Positions 47,450 to 57,889 of a stretch of 64,000 bases of DNA are shown here, piece by piece. The stretch spans positions 1 through 64,000 of the forward strand of contig NZ_JAALCJ010000005.1 of assembly GCF_011078175.1 (NCBI RefSeq), given 5' to 3'. The stretch comes from Enterobacter cloacae (GTDB taxonomy: Bacteria > Pseudomonadota > Gammaproteobacteria > Enterobacterales > Enterobacteriaceae). Each line of letters starts with the position of its first letter. The stretch's first letter is position 1. The position numbers and the translations under genes are program-made. Under the pieces are notes generated by a model, which saw only the letters and a list, made by a program, of their open reading frames with translations, had not been told where the DNA came from and did no database searches.

Positions 47450-48970
47450 TTAAAGGTGCAAAGACGCAAGACGCAAAATTTCGTTTTGCGTTGTCGTTTT
47501 GGTTTCAACAATACCGGCAACGAGACCATTGCTCATAACCAGAATACGGTCTGTGATCCCTAACAATTCCGGCATTTCGGAAGAAATAATAATGATCCCT
47601 TTATCTTTTTTCGCCAACTCGGCGATCAGCTGGTAAATCTCAAATTTTGCACCCACGTCGATTCCGCGCGTAGGTTCATCCAGCATCAGAATTTCAGGCT
47701 GGGTTAATAGCCAGCGACCAATAATGACTTTCTGCTGGTTCCCTCCCGAGAGTGAGCCAATTTGCGTGCGGTGGCCCGGCGTTTTCACGCGCATGGAGTC
47801 AATCACCCACTGGGTATCGCTCTTCATGCGTGAGTTATCCAGCAGTCCGACTTTGTTTTTGTAATTGCGAATATTAGAAATTAACGAGTTAAAGTTAATA
47901 TCCAGATAAGCGTAAATACCGGTGGAACGACGCTCTTCCGTCACCAGCGCAAAGCCATTATTAATGGCTTCGTTGGCGTTGTGGTTGTTGATTTTCTTAC
48001 CGTGCAGCGTAATGGTCCCTTCGGCTTTCTCACGAATACCAAACAGGGTTTCTACGATATCGGTGCGCTTAGCGCCCACCAGCCCTGCGATGCCAAGGAT
48101 CTCGCCCTTGTGCAGATCGAAGGAGACATCGCGAATAGACGGCTGACGCAGCGAGGTCAGGTTACGTACCTCCAGAATCACTTCGCCTGGCTTGTTTTCT
48201 TTATCCGGGAACCGCTGGTTCAGGGAGCGACCAACCATCATGGCGATGATCTTGTCCATGTCCAGCCCTTCCAGCGGCTGGGTGGCAATCCACTGCCCGT
48301 CGCGCAGGATGGTGATTTCATCACACAGCTGGAAGATCTCTTCCATTTTATGCGAGATGTAGACAATGCCGCAGCCACGATCTTTCAGTTTACGAATAAT
48401 GGTAAAAAGGTGGTTAACCTCTTTTTCCGTTAATGACGAAGTCGGTTCATCCATGATCACGATTTTCGCATCATAGGAGAACGCTTTGGCAATTTCGATC
48501 ATCTGCATCTGGGAAACGGATAATGTCCCGACGCGTGCGCGCGGGTCAATATCGATATCCAGCTCATCAAAAATGGCTTTGGTGTCGCGATACATTTTAT
48601 CCTGATCGACAAAGACACCTTTGGTTGGATAACGACCCAACCACATATTATCCATAACTGAACGTTGCAGAACCAGGTTTAATTCCTGGTGTACCATCGA
48701 GATACCATTCTCCAGCGCTTCTTTCGCTGAATGGAAGTCGATCTCTTTTCCCTGAAAAAGAATGCTGCCAGAATCTTTTTGATAGATCCCAAAGAGGCAT
48801 TTTAATAATGTTGATTTACCCGCACCGTTTTCACCCATTAACGCATGAATAGAGTGTGGACGAACTTTTAAATTAACATTATCGAGCGCCTTAACACCGG
48901 GGAATGACTTGTTGACACCGGTCATTTCCAACAAATATTCACCGGACGACTGAGTAGTTGTGCTGACCAT
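47450..48970 (-). CDS. mglA: Galactose/methyl-galactoside ABC ATPase MglA
   Basis: A 506-residue double-ABC ATPase. The N-terminal Walker [10 protein letters not shown] and Walker [12 protein letters not shown] are intact. The second domain has the degenerate P-loop (GLVGAKRTD) typical of sugar ABC ATPases and [16 protein letters not shown]. The ATG at 48970 (MVSTTTQ) matches the E. coli start. A hairpin in the mglB-mglA gap probably lowers its expression relative to mglB. Confidence 0.95.
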   Translation of the reverse strand: MVSTTTQSSGEYLLEMTGVNKSFPGVKALDNVNLKVRPHSIHALMGENGAGKSTLLKCLFGIYQKDSGSILFQGKEIDFHSAKEALENGISMVHQELNLVLQRSVMDNMWLGRYPTKGVFVDQDKMYRDTKAIFDELDIDIDPRARVGTLSVSQMQMIEIAKAFSYDAKIVIMDEPTSSLTEKEVNHLFTIIRKLKDRGCGIVYISHKMEEIFQLCDEITILRDGQWIATQPLEGLDMDKIIAMMVGRSLNQRFPDKENKPGEVILEVRNLTSLRQPSIRDVSFDLHKGEILGIAGLVGAKRTDIVETLFGIREKAEGTITLHGKKINNHNANEAINNGFALVTEERRSTGIYAYLDINFNSLISNIRNYKNKVGLLDNSRMKSDTQWVIDSMRVKTPGHRTQIGSLSGGNQQKVIIGRWLLTQPEILMLDEPTRGIDVGAKFEIYQLIAELAKKDKGIIIISSEMPELLGITDRILVMSNGLVAGIVETKTTTQNEILRLASLHL

Positions 48971-49008
48971 AATTATACCTTGTTGGCCTCGCATATCGCG
49001 TTATAAAA

Positions 49009-49028
49009 GGGCGCAACGAATTGCGCCC
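49009..49028 (-). terminator. Leaky terminator/stabiliser between mglB and mglA
   Basis: GGGCGCAA-TTCG-TTGCGCCC followed on the minus strand by TTTTAT. Such a hairpin would end part of the transcripts after mglB and protect its 3' end, giving more binding protein than transporter. Confidence 0.7.
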
Positions 49029-49049
49029 AGTGAAGACAGTTCAGATAAC

Positions 49050-50048
49050 TTATTTACCGATAAACTCAGCCAGGTTGGACTGGTCAACGCCCACGTAAGG
49101 AACGCGAACGATTTTGTTGTCAATTTTCCAGTTAGTCCCGTCAGCGGCGCCTTTACCGTCGGCCAGGTTTTTCGCCAGATCGAAGGTGGCTTTCGCCTGG
49201 TTGTTGGCATCGTTCAGCACGGTACCGGCCATTGCACCAGATTTCACCAGCGCCAGCGCTTCTGGCAGGGCATCCACACCGAATACAGGAATAGCGGACT
49301 TGTTGTGTGCTTTCAGCGCTTCAACGGCACCCATTGCCATTGCATCGTTGTTGGCGATGACCACTTCAATTTTGTTGGCGTTCGGACCAGAGAGCCATGC
49401 ATCCATCTTATCTTTCGCCTGAGCGGTATCCCACATTGCGGTGTCTAACGCCAGCTGCTGGGTTTTCAGGCCTTTGTCGTTCAGCTCTTTAATCACGTAG
49501 GTGGTACGTGCTTCAGCATCCGGGTGGCCCGGTTCGCCCTTCAGCAGAACGAACTGGATCTGACCGTCTTTGTTCAGGTCCCAGTTCGGGTTCGCGGCCC
49601 AGTGTTTGGCAATCAGATCGCCCTGGATAATACCGGACTCTTTGGAGTCGGTACCGACGTAATACGCTTTGTCATAGCTATCCAGCGCTTTACGGGAAGG
49701 TTCTTTGTTGAAGAAGACGATTGGCACATTCTGGCCGCGCGCTTTCTCGATAACCGTGCCTGCCGCTGCCGGGTCGACCAGGTTAATAGCCAGCGCTTTC
49801 ACGCCTTTTGCCAGCAGAACGTCAATCTGATCGTTCTGTTTGGACTGGTCGTTCTGGGAGTCATTCATCAGCAGCTGCACGTCTGGCGCTGATTTAGCAT
49901 CTTTTTCAATTGCTTTACGCACAACAGACATAAAGTTGTCGTCGTATTTATAGATAGTCACGCCAATACGGGTATCCGCAGCGTGGGCTGCTGCGCCAAA
50001 AAGCATGCTTGCCATGACGGCAGACAGAGTCAACACCTTCTTATTCAT
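49050..50048 (-). CDS. mglB: Periplasmic galactose/glucose-binding protein MglB
   Basis: A 332-residue binding protein with a signal peptide (cleavage after AAHA). It serves as substrate receptor for MglAC and as chemoreceptor ligand for Trg in E. coli. Sugar- and calcium-binding features of the family are visible, e.g. DLNKDGQIQ for the Ca2+ loop. It is first in mglBAC. The promoter region contains CRP and gal operator sites. Confidence 0.96.
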   Translation of the reverse strand: MNKKVLTLSAVMASMLFGAAAHAADTRIGVTIYKYDDNFMSVVRKAIEKDAKSAPDVQLLMNDSQNDQSKQNDQIDVLLAKGVKALAINLVDPAAAGTVIEKARGQNVPIVFFNKEPSRKALDSYDKAYYVGTDSKESGIIQGDLIAKHWAANPNWDLNKDGQIQFVLLKGEPGHPDAEARTTYVIKELNDKGLKTQQLALDTAMWDTAQAKDKMDAWLSGPNANKIEVVIANNDAMAMGAVEALKAHNKSAIPVFGVDALPEALALVKSGAMAGTVLNDANNQAKATFDLAKNLADGKGAADGTNWKIDNKIVRVPYVGVDQSNLAEFIGK

Positions 50049-50297
50049 GGTATCTCCGGTTTTTTTTATGCAGGGTAGTTCTTGTGAAAAACGGCTGGCG
50101 GGCAGATGTTAATAAATCGTTACTGACCGCCGAAGTTCACTTATAAAATGTCCAGCTTCCGTGTTCGGTAACGCTCCAGAAATGCGTTTTATTCGTTGTT
50201 TGAGGCATTCTGGTAACGGTAAAAGTGAATAATCACCGTTACATTGTGTTTCAGCCCCTAAAACGCTGACATCATAGACAGCGGCTTGTTAAGATAC

Positions 50298-50313
50298 TGT
50301 GAATTTACTCACA
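50298..50313 (-). promoter_or_regulatory. CRP site, mglB promoter
   Basis: TGTGA-ATTTAC-TCACA, a perfect palindromic consensus half-site pair. Confidence 0.9.
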
Positions 50314-50316
50314 GAT

Positions 50317-50332
50317 TGAAAACGGTTACATC
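50317..50332 (-). promoter_or_regulatory. Gal operator, mglB promoter
   Basis: TTGAAAACGGTTACAT (minus strand ATGTAACCGTTTTCAA) fits the GTGKAANCGNTTNCAC-type GalR/GalS operator, adjacent to the CRP site. Confidence 0.7.
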
Positions 50333-50343
50333 ACGTGATGTTA

Positions 50344-51366
50344 TCAGTTAGTGATCGGAGCCACAGTTTGCCGAATAGCGACCGAATGGCGCCGTACTAA
50401 AGTCGGCATAAAACAATGCGTTGCGTTGGGATCTAACAGCCCTGCCGCCCCCTGTAACGCCAGCTCTGTCGCCAGTTTCGCCATCGACGCAATGGGGTAA
50501 CGCACCGTTGTCAGCTGCGGATCGGTGTAACGGGCAATGGGAATATCGTCAAAACCGATCAGCGATAAATGCTGCGGTACCGCAATGCCATTGTCTTTCA
50601 GTGCGGTAAGCGCACCTGCCGCCATGCTGTCGTTATAGGCAAACACGGCCGTCAGCTGAAGATTACGCCCCAGCAGTTCAACCATTGCCGCTTCCCCGCC
50701 CTGCATGTCCGGCGAACCGGTACCTACCCAGCTCTCCAGCGGCGCGATGCCCTGCTCTTTCAGGGCATTTTGCCAGCCCTCGCGGCGCATCATGTCGTCT
50801 TCTATACCGTGGCTTGAGGCCAGATAGCCAATGCGCTGATGACCGTTGCTGATGAGCATCCGCGTCGCCATCATCGCGCCGCTGATGTTATCCAGACCGA
50901 CGCAGCGGTGCGCGTAGCCGGGAACGATACGGTTGATTAGCACCATGCCGGGGATCTGCTCCATAAACCCGGCCAGCTCTTCATCGCTCAGGGCTTTAGA
51001 GTGCACAATCAGGGCGTTACAGCGCTGGCGGATCAGAACTTCAATGGCATAACGCTCTTTTTCAGCCTCGTGATAGCTGTTGCCAATCAGCACATATTTC
51101 TGGTGCTGCTGGGCAACGACGTCCACCGCTTTGACCAGCGCACCGAAGAAGGCGTCCGACACGTCCATCACCACTACGCCAATGGTATCGCTGACCTGCG
51201 TCGCCAGCGCCTGGGCATTGGCGTTTGGCCGGTACCCCAGCTGGCTCACGGCTTTCATTACGGTTTCACGCGTTTCAGGGCTGACCAGCGCGCTGTTGTT
51301 CAGCACGCGGGAAACGGTAGCAACAGAAACCCCCGCCTGGCGGGCGACGTCACGAATGGTGATCAT
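50344..51366 (-). CDS. galS: Galactose isorepressor GalS
   Basis: A 340-residue LacI-family repressor. HTH and hinge [28 protein letters not shown] at the N-terminus, then a periplasmic-binding-protein-like inducer domain with [22 protein letters not shown]. It controls mglBAC and itself in response to galactose. The ATG at 51366 (MITIRD) is the family start; two further codons are open upstream. Confidence 0.94.
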   Translation of the reverse strand: MITIRDVARQAGVSVATVSRVLNNSALVSPETRETVMKAVSQLGYRPNANAQALATQVSDTIGVVVMDVSDAFFGALVKAVDVVAQQHQKYVLIGNSYHEAEKERYAIEVLIRQRCNALIVHSKALSDEELAGFMEQIPGMVLINRIVPGYAHRCVGLDNISGAMMATRMLISNGHQRIGYLASSHGIEDDMMRREGWQNALKEQGIAPLESWVGTGSPDMQGGEAAMVELLGRNLQLTAVFAYNDSMAAGALTALKDNGIAVPQHLSLIGFDDIPIARYTDPQLTTVRYPIASMAKLATELALQGAAGLLDPNATHCFMPTLVRRHSVAIRQTVAPITN

Positions 51367-51476
51367 ATTCACCATCCTTTAAAGGATTGCAGCAACTCAC
51401 AGACACCCCCTGTGTTTAGCAAGGTGGCTATTCTGGCAGCGAGAGAGAGGAGACTACGTGAAGAAGCTCACACAGA

Positions 51477-51490
51477 TGAAAACGCTTACA
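51477..51490. promoter_or_regulatory. Gal operator-like site upstream of galS
   Basis: TGAAAACGCTTACA resembles the mglB operator (TGAAAACGGTTACA) with one change. It lies about 110 bp upstream of galS, consistent with autoregulation. Confidence 0.6.
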
Positions 51491-51521
51491 TCCGTTTTGT
51501 TAATGATTGTGATCCAGATCG

Positions 51522-52679
51522 TTATCTGGATGTATTACGTAATGACACACCCGAAGCACGAGCGGTTAACTGTCGCCATGCCCATTCCAGCGGGCCCTGG
51601 CGGAAAAAACGCAGCCAGACAACCGAAAACACCACGTTAACAATCCAGACCGGAATAACAAACGCCAGCAGCGTCAGGCGGTCGAATTTCATAAACAGGC
51701 CGAATCGGTAGAAAAGCGTGGTGCATATCAGCGTTTGCAGGATGTAATTGCTTAACGCCATCCGACCAACGCAGGCCACCGCACTGACGATCCACAGGCG
51801 GGAAAGCTGGGGCCAGAAGCCATAGATCAGCGCCGCATAGCCAATAGTCTGGAACGGCGCGCTCAGTTCGCGCGGCACCTGCAACAGGAACGCACACCAG
51901 CGGTAATCCCACTGAAGATGCCACTGCATCATCACCGCCGGGAGGTTGACGATCGCGCCGAGCAGCACCAGCCCTGCTCCCGTGCGACGATAGTGTCGCA
52001 GGCTAAATTCCCCTTTCAGCCAGCCGGTGCGCATCAGGGCTGCGCCCATCAGCATCATCCCCGCCAGCTGCCAGCCGTATTGCGCGCCCAGCGCCAGCAG
52101 GTTATCGCCGAGCATATCGGCCCGGTTGCCGATCGCTTCTATGCCGCCTTTCAGCTTCCAGAATTGCTCATATTGCAGGTTAGCTGCATCCGGGATCCAC
52201 GAACGGCTGGTGGCGTCATCGGCAATCATGCCGAGCAGCAATAATACGCACAGTCCCATGACATAAAGCATCACGCCGGTGTTAAACAGGCTCTTTACAC
52301 CGGGCGCGTCGCGGATCAGCCGCCAGCAAATCAGACCCACCAGACCATACGCGAGCAGAATATCTCCGTCCCAGAAAAGCAGCCCGTGAATAAAACCCAG
52401 GATAACCAGTAACGTTAAACGCGACTGTATCCATCGCGTACCGCGTTTGAGGAGAAGCTGAAGTCCCGCGCCAAACAGAAGCGCAAAGAGGGTGAGGAAT
52501 TTCACCTGTGCGAAGAGATCGAGAATTGCCCACGTCCAGGCGTCACTGCGCGTGATGTCGCCATACCACGCAGGATTCAGATAGGCGGCCTTCGGCAGAC
52601 CGAAGGCGCTGATATTCAGCAGCAGGATACCGAGAATGGCGACGCCGCGAACAAAATCGAGCGTGACGTTTCGCTCCAT
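51522..52679 (-). CDS. yeiB: DUF418 inner membrane protein YeiB
   Basis: A 385-residue membrane protein with about ten helices. N-terminal RNVTLDFVRGVAILGILLLNISAFG and the C-terminal DUF418 block GRMALSNYILQTLICTTLFYRFG. It is thought to be an acyltransferase-like transport protein; the function is unproven. It begins 18 bases after folE on the same strand, so the two are co-transcribed. Confidence 0.92.
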   Translation of the reverse strand: MERNVTLDFVRGVAILGILLLNISAFGLPKAAYLNPAWYGDITRSDAWTWAILDLFAQVKFLTLFALLFGAGLQLLLKRGTRWIQSRLTLLVILGFIHGLLFWDGDILLAYGLVGLICWRLIRDAPGVKSLFNTGVMLYVMGLCVLLLLGMIADDATSRSWIPDAANLQYEQFWKLKGGIEAIGNRADMLGDNLLALGAQYGWQLAGMMLMGAALMRTGWLKGEFSLRHYRRTGAGLVLLGAIVNLPAVMMQWHLQWDYRWCAFLLQVPRELSAPFQTIGYAALIYGFWPQLSRLWIVSAVACVGRMALSNYILQTLICTTLFYRFGLFMKFDRLTLLAFVIPVWIVNVVFSVVWLRFFRQGPLEWAWRQLTARASGVSLRNTSR

Positions 52680-52697
52680 GGTCCCTGCCCTGCCTGA

Positions 52698-53366
52698 TTA
52701 GTTGTGGTGACGCACGGCGCGCAGGAACTCCTGGCGGGTGTTCTGGCTCGATTTGAACAGACCGCCCAGCGAGGTGGTGGTGGTAGCGCTGGTTGCATCA
52801 CGCACGCCGCGCGCTTTCACACAGTAGTGCACCGCGTCGATAGAGACCGCCACGTTGTTCGTCCCCAACAGGGTTTGCAGTGCGGTCAGGATCTGCTGCG
52901 TCAGACGTTCCTGCACCTGCGGACGCTGGGCAAAGAACTGCACGATGCGGTTGATCTTGGACAGGCCAATGACCGTATCTTTTGGAATATAGGCCACCGT
53001 CGCTTTACCGTCGATCGTCACAAAGTGATGCTCGCAGGTGCTGGTCAGCGTAATATCGCGTACCGTCACCATCTCATCGACCTTCATCTTGTTTTCAATG
53101 ACGGTAATTTTCGGGAAGTTCGCGTAATCCAGGCCGGAGAAAATTTCGTCGACGTACATTTTCGCGATGCGGTGCGGCGTCTCCATCAGGCTGTCGTCGC
53201 TCAGATCGAGATTCAGCAGTTGCATGATCTCCGTCATATGGCCGGCGATCAGACTCTTGCGGGTAACATTGTCCAGCTCCTGCACGGGCGGGCGCAGTGG
53301 CGTTTCAAGACCGCGCGCAACCAGCGCTTCATGGACAAGGGCTGCTTCTTTACTGAGTGATGACAT
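52698..53366 (-). CDS. folE: GTP cyclohydrolase I FolE
   Basis: A 222-residue enzyme, the E. coli length. It converts GTP to dihydroneopterin triphosphate, the first step of folate synthesis. The zinc site Cys and His are in [13 protein letters not shown] and VHYCVKARG. The active-site block [26 protein letters not shown] is present. The ATG at 53366 (MSSLSKEAA) is the family start; the frame is open further upstream. Operon with yeiB. Confidence 0.96.
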   Translation of the reverse strand: MSSLSKEAALVHEALVARGLETPLRPPVQELDNVTRKSLIAGHMTEIMQLLNLDLSDDSLMETPHRIAKMYVDEIFSGLDYANFPKITVIENKMKVDEMVTVRDITLTSTCEHHFVTIDGKATVAYIPKDTVIGLSKINRIVQFFAQRPQVQERLTQQILTALQTLLGTNNVAVSIDAVHYCVKARGVRDATSATTTTSLGGLFKSSQNTRQEFLRAVRHHN

Positions 53367-53468
53367 TCTTTTCTCCTGCAGGTGTGGCGTCTTTTGCCCT
53401 CGTTGTGGCAAAAGTGTGCGCTCATTGTGCGTGAGGCGACGCACATAATCCAGTATTCACGACGATAA

Positions 53469-54617
53469 TTATTGCAATTGCTGGTGCCTTTCAGCCTGAC
53501 GGTTCCAGACTAACGCCCCGCCAGCGAACAGCGCGATCCCCGCCAGCCCCAGCGCAGGCTCCAGCCGGTGCGTGAGCCAGGTCGACAGTGCCGAAGTAAC
53601 CGGACCAATCAGCTGGCCAATGGCATACCCGGTGGTGAGCAGACCCGCCATATAACGCGTATGGTCTGGCGCCAGCTCGCGACCGTACAGAAGAGAGAGC
53701 TGCACGGCGCAGAGGAACCCGCCGCCCACCAGCAATCCGCCCGTTAGCAAGCCGCCAATGCCCGGCAGCAGCCAGGCCGCCAGCACGCCAATCCCCTGTA
53801 ACCACAGAACAATCGCCAGCCTGCGGTTAGCGCTTGATGTATGCCGTAGGGCAATGCTGAGCGCAATCCCCACCACCGAGGCGGCGCCAAATATCGGCCA
53901 GACAAACTGGGCAAACAGGCTGCCGGGAAAACGCACCGCCGCCATTTGCGATAAAAAGGTCGCCGGGAGGATATAGCCGAACCCTGCCAGGCTGTAGCTC
54001 CAGACCAGACGCTTGAGATCTGCGGTCAGCAGCAGCGGTTCAGGCGCGGTACCGGGCCGATGGAGCTGCCCGGACCGCGGCAGGTAGCGCGCGATCAGCA
54101 CAATCAGCACCAGCGCCAGCACGCCGTAGATTTGCCATGCCGCCCCGGCGGACAAGGATTTCGCCTGAATATAGACCGCCAGCAGGCCGCTCAGGGCGAT
54201 TCCGGCCCCGGGTCCGGCAAAGACGGCTGCACTGAGTCCCGGTTTGCCCAGCTGCCCCAGCCGCTCGTTGGTCCAGGCGGCAATCAGCACCATCGACCAG
54301 CCGCTCATGCAGCCGATCGCAAAGCGCAGCAGACCGTGAACGACGGCATTATCTGCCGCCGCGGAGAGCAGCGTCAGCGCCACCGCACCGGTGATGCCAA
54401 GCCAGAGACGCGTTTCAACGAAGCGATGGGCGCGCATGGCATCCCATGCCCCAACCAGATAGCCCAGATAGTTCATTGCCGCCACCAGCCCCGCGCTGGT
54501 AAGCGTGAGTTGCCCGGCAGCAATCATCAGCGGCACCTGAGGCGTGAAGGCGAAGCGCCCTATCCCCATTGCGACGACCAGAACCACAAATCCGCTGAGC
54601 GCGATACGCAGCGCCAT
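53469..54617 (-). CDS. YbfB/YjiJ-family MFS transporter
   Basis: A 382-residue major facilitator with about 12 helices. It starts RIALSGFVVLVVAMGIGRFAFTPQVPLM, the hallmark of the YbfB/YjiJ family. The substrate is unknown. It is not part of the E. coli K-12 folE-yeiG interval and is probably an accessory gene in this lineage. It is divergent from yeiG. Confidence 0.88.
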   Translation of the reverse strand: MALRIALSGFVVLVVAMGIGRFAFTPQVPLMIAAGQLTLTSAGLVAAMNYLGYLVGAWDAMRAHRFVETRLWLGITGAVALTLLSAAADNAVVHGLLRFAIGCMSGWSMVLIAAWTNERLGQLGKPGLSAAVFAGPGAGIALSGLLAVYIQAKSLSAGAAWQIYGVLALVLIVLIARYLPRSGQLHRPGTAPEPLLLTADLKRLVWSYSLAGFGYILPATFLSQMAAVRFPGSLFAQFVWPIFGAASVVGIALSIALRHTSSANRRLAIVLWLQGIGVLAAWLLPGIGGLLTGGLLVGGGFLCAVQLSLLYGRELAPDHTRYMAGLLTTGYAIGQLIGPVTSALSTWLTHRLEPALGLAGIALFAGGALVWNRQAERHQQLQ

Positions 54618-54754
54618 GACCGCTCCAATTGTTAAAGAAAAGTAAATTCATGATGCAACATCTCGACGTTCTGCGAAAGTGAAAGTTGCTCACAGGTCAA
54701 TGAAAACGCTGTATTATGCGTTTTATGAATCGTCTTACCTTTAAGGAGCCCTGC

Positions 54755-55582
54755 ATGGAACTGCTCGAAGAGCATCATTGTTTTGAAGGTCGACAGCAGC
54801 GCTGGCGGCACGACTCCACCACGCTGAAATGTGCTATGACGTTCAGCATTTTCCTGCCCCCTGCGGATAATCCACCGGTGCTGTACTGGCTTTCAGGCCT
54901 GACCTGCAACGACGAAAACTTCACCACCAAAGCGGGCGCCCAGCGTATTGCCGCTGAACTGGGCATAGCGCTGGTAATGCCAGACACCAGCCCGCGTGGC
55001 GAGGACGTGGCCGACGATGCCGGATACGATTTGGGTAAAGGTGCCGGATTCTATCTCAACGCCACCGAACAGCCCTGGGCCAGCCATTACCGCATGTATG
55101 ACTACATTCGCGATGAACTGCCTGCCCTGGTGCAATCTCAGTTTACAGTCAGCGAGCGCTGCGCGATAAGCGGCCATTCGATGGGCGGCCACGGCGCGCT
55201 GATAATGGCGCTGAAAAATCCGGGGAAATACACCAGCGTGTCCGCATTTGCGCCGATTGTGAACCCAACGCAGGTGCCGTGGGGGCAAAAAGCCTTTACG
55301 CACTATCTGGGTGAAGATGCAGAGAAATGGCAGGAATGGGACAGCTGCGCGCTGATGCTGGCGAGCGATTCGGCGAATGCGATCCCGATGCTTATCGATC
55401 AGGGCGATACGGATCAGTTCCTCGCCGGACAGCTACAGCCTGCGGTGCTGGCGGAAGCCGCGCGCCAGAAGGACTGGCCGCTAACGCTGCGCATTCAGCC
55501 GGGATACGACCACAGCTATTACTTCATGGCGTCCTTTATTGAGGATCATCTCCGCTTCCATGCGGAGCATCTGTTCAGGTAA
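54755..55582 (+). CDS. yeiG: S-formylglutathione hydrolase YeiG
   Basis: A 275-residue esterase-D family hydrolase that splits S-formylglutathione to formate and glutathione in formaldehyde detoxification. The catalytic Ser is in [17 protein letters not shown]; Asp (around [10 protein letters not shown]) and His (GYDHSYYF) complete the triad. [17 protein letters not shown] is a conserved family block. The ATG at 54755 follows an AAGGAG site; the frame is open 13 codons upstream. Confidence 0.95.
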   Translation: MELLEEHHCFEGRQQRWRHDSTTLKCAMTFSIFLPPADNPPVLYWLSGLTCNDENFTTKAGAQRIAAELGIALVMPDTSPRGEDVADDAGYDLGKGAGFYLNATEQPWASHYRMYDYIRDELPALVQSQFTVSERCAISGHSMGGHGALIMALKNPGKYTSVSAFAPIVNPTQVPWGQKAFTHYLGEDAEKWQEWDSCALMLASDSANAIPMLIDQGDTDQFLAGQLQPAVLAEAARQKDWPLTLRIQPGYDHSYYFMASFIEDHLRFHAEHLFR

Positions 55583-55689
55583 GTTCCGCCTTTTGCCCGG
55601 TAGCGCCTCATGTCTGCCGGGTCTTTCCCCTTCCCCTCTTTACATACTTCTATCCGCTTGAATCCAGCCTGTTTTCTGCCTTCTCGCTC

Positions 55690-55722
55690 AAACACAAATG
55701 ATTTCAATTATCATTTGTGTTT
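55690..55722 (+). promoter_or_regulatory. Fur-box-like inverted repeat
   Basis: Twelve-base arms AAACACAAATGA and TCATTTGTGTTT around TTTCAATTA. The centre AATGATTTCAATTATCATT resembles the 19-bp Fur consensus. It lies about 130 bp upstream of the TonB-dependent receptor start, consistent with iron repression. Confidence 0.7.
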
Positions 55723-55849
55723 ACAATTCTACATTCTTTTGTACAATTCCAGGCTCTTCTCCATCTCAAAGAGTTCTTACAAGACAAAAACATACAGTTC
55801 TCAGGGTTATCCCGATGGAGTTTTATTCATTTTTATACGGAATGTACAA

Positions 55850-57835
55850 ATGACAATACCCCGCATTAAGCTCCTGGCCGTCGCCATTGGCGCTGCCACA
55901 TGTTCCCCCTTCGTTCACGCAGACGATCGGGACACCGTTGTCGTCACTGCGACGGGTTTTGAACAAAAAATCCAGAATGCCCCCGCCTCCATCTCTGTAA
56001 TTTCCAAACAGCAGATTGAAGATAAAGCCTACCGTGATGTTACCGATGCCCTGAGAGACGTCCCGGGCGTTGTCGTCACTGGCGGCGGGAGTAGCAGTGA
56101 CATCAGTATTCGCGGCATGGCCTCTCAGTACACCCTGTTCCTGGTGAACGGCAAACGCGTCAGTACGCGAAGCACCCGCCCCAACAGCGACAACTCGGGA
56201 ATTGAACAAGGCTGGCTGCCGCCGCTGGAGTCCATTGAGCGTATCGAGGTCATCCGCGGCCCGATGTCCTCGCTTTACGGCTCCGATGCTATGGGTGGCG
56301 TCATCAACGTCATTACCAAAAAAGTCTCGAACACCAAAGCCTGGACCGGTTCGTTGCATGGCGATGCAACCTTCCAGGAAAACCATGATTCCGGCGATAT
56401 CTTCCAGACCAACGCCTACGCTTCTGGTCCCCTGATTGACGGACTGCTGGGCGCAAAAGTGACGGGGCTGTTGTCACGGCGTGCAGAAGATAAAATCGTG
56501 AACGGCTATAACGAGCAGAAAATGCGTAACGGTGGCATTACGCTGAACTTCACGCCGGACGAGAAGAACGATTTCGATCTTGATTTTGCTCGCGAGCTTC
56601 AGGACAGAAACAGCACCCCGGGGATGTCGAAAGCGGCTGAAACCTGCCGGGGAACAACCTGTACGCCAAATACCAAAAGCGACTCGCGCTATGAGCACAC
56701 GACCTACTCGTTAACCCACAGTGGTTATTACGAAGACTTCAATACCACCAGCTATATCCAGCAGGAAGAGACCAATAATCCTGGTCGCAAAATGCGCTCC
56801 TATAACACCACCTTCAACAACCAGAACCAGATTTTCCTCGGCGATCATACGTTGACCCTCGGCGGGCAGTATCGGTATGAGAAACTGCGCGACAAGGGTA
56901 ATCAGCTGGAAGCTGCTGACGGTCTGAACAAACTGACGCGCTGGAGCTGGGCCCTGTTTGCCGAAGATGAATGGGCAATGACGGAAAGCTTTACGTTCAC
57001 CGGCGGCCTGCGTATGGACAAAGACCAAAACTACGGCACTAACTGGACGCCGCGCGGTTACGGCGTATGGCACCTGGCCGATCGGTGGACGTTGAAAGGC
57101 GGGGTTTCTGCTGGCTATCGTGCGCCGGATCTGCGTCAGTCGTCTGCCAGCTGGGGCCAGGTGACAGGTGGCGGCCGTCTTGACGGTATCATCGTCGGCA
57201 ACCCGGATCTGAAACCAGAGAAGAGCCTGAGCGAAGAGCTCGCCCTGCTCTGGGATAACAACGATAACCTCAATGCCGGTGTGACGCTGTTTAATACCGA
57301 CTTCAAGGACAAAATTACGGAAGTTCGCCGCTGTAACAGCAGCGCCGATCCCGCCTGTACGATTGGCGGTCATAGCTATGATTTCGTCAGCGATCGCGTC
57401 AACGTGGACAAAGCTAACATGCGCGGTGTGGAGTCCTCCTTCGGGTGGAAGATCACGCGTGATGTGAACTGGACTGCAAACTACACCTATACAGAGTCCG
57501 AGCAGAAGAGCGGCCAGTTCTCCGGCAAGCCACTGAACAAAATGCCGAAACACATGTTCAACACCACCCTGGACTGGCAGGCGACGCCCGACGTCGGTTT
57601 CTGGAGCCGTCTGAACCTGCGCGGTAAAACCTCTGAGTACCTGAGCCGTACGTCAATGTCCCAGGGTACGCCGTCCTACACTCAGGTTGATGTCGGTATG
57701 CGCTACAACGCCAACAAAAACCTGCTGGTTACTGCCGGAGTGTATAACGTGCTCGATAAGCAGATTGATTACGATACGTATGACACCGTGCTGGATGGCC
57801 GCCGCTATACCGTTGGCATGACCTACAGCTTCTGA
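55850..57835 (+). CDS. TonB-dependent siderophore receptor at the cirA locus
   Basis: A 661-residue outer-membrane receptor. Signal peptide (about 24 residues), TonB box DTVVVTA, plug domain with NAPASISVISKQQIEDKAYRDVTDALRDVPGV and RGPMSSLYGSDAMGGVINVITKK, then a 22-strand barrel ending in the aromatic YTVGMTYSF. It occupies the cirA position between yeiG and lysP and has CirA/FepA/IrgA features, but it diverges from E. coli CirA outside the plug core. It probably imports a catecholate siderophore; the ligand is not certain. Likely Fur-regulated. Confidence 0.88.
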   Translation: MTIPRIKLLAVAIGAATCSPFVHADDRDTVVVTATGFEQKIQNAPASISVISKQQIEDKAYRDVTDALRDVPGVVVTGGGSSSDISIRGMASQYTLFLVNGKRVSTRSTRPNSDNSGIEQGWLPPLESIERIEVIRGPMSSLYGSDAMGGVINVITKKVSNTKAWTGSLHGDATFQENHDSGDIFQTNAYASGPLIDGLLGAKVTGLLSRRAEDKIVNGYNEQKMRNGGITLNFTPDEKNDFDLDFARELQDRNSTPGMSKAAETCRGTTCTPNTKSDSRYEHTTYSLTHSGYYEDFNTTSYIQQEETNNPGRKMRSYNTTFNNQNQIFLGDHTLTLGGQYRYEKLRDKGNQLEAADGLNKLTRWSWALFAEDEWAMTESFTFTGGLRMDKDQNYGTNWTPRGYGVWHLADRWTLKGGVSAGYRAPDLRQSSASWGQVTGGGRLDGIIVGNPDLKPEKSLSEELALLWDNNDNLNAGVTLFNTDFKDKITEVRRCNSSADPACTIGGHSYDFVSDRVNVDKANMRGVESSFGWKITRDVNWTANYTYTESEQKSGQFSGKPLNKMPKHMFNTTLDWQATPDVGFWSRLNLRGKTSEYLSRTSMSQGTPSYTQVDVGMRYNANKNLLVTAGVYNVLDKQIDYDTYDTVLDGRRYTVGMTYSF

Positions 57836-57841
57836 CCTGCC

Positions 57842-57876
57842 CATAAAAAAGCCCGCTCGGTAGAGCGGGCTAAAAG
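57842..57876. terminator. Terminator shared by receptor gene and lysP
   Basis: AAAAAAGCCCGCTC-GGTA-GAGCGGGCTAAAAG. On the minus strand the stem is followed by six T, a strong terminator for lysP. Confidence 0.88.
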
Positions 57877-57889
57877 AGAGGAAGTGCGG

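Larger units (their letters stand above)
50049..50343. promoter_or_regulatory. mglB promoter region
   Basis: Between mglB and galS, which lie on the same strand. It contains a perfect CRP site (50298-50313) and a gal operator-like site (50317-50332), the arrangement expected for CRP activation and GalR/GalS repression of mglBAC. No gene seen. Confidence 0.7.

Noticed and set aside
51508-51523. CRP site upstream of galS
   Set aside because: TGTGA is present but the second half (TCGTT) is poor, so it is not supported strongly enough to list.
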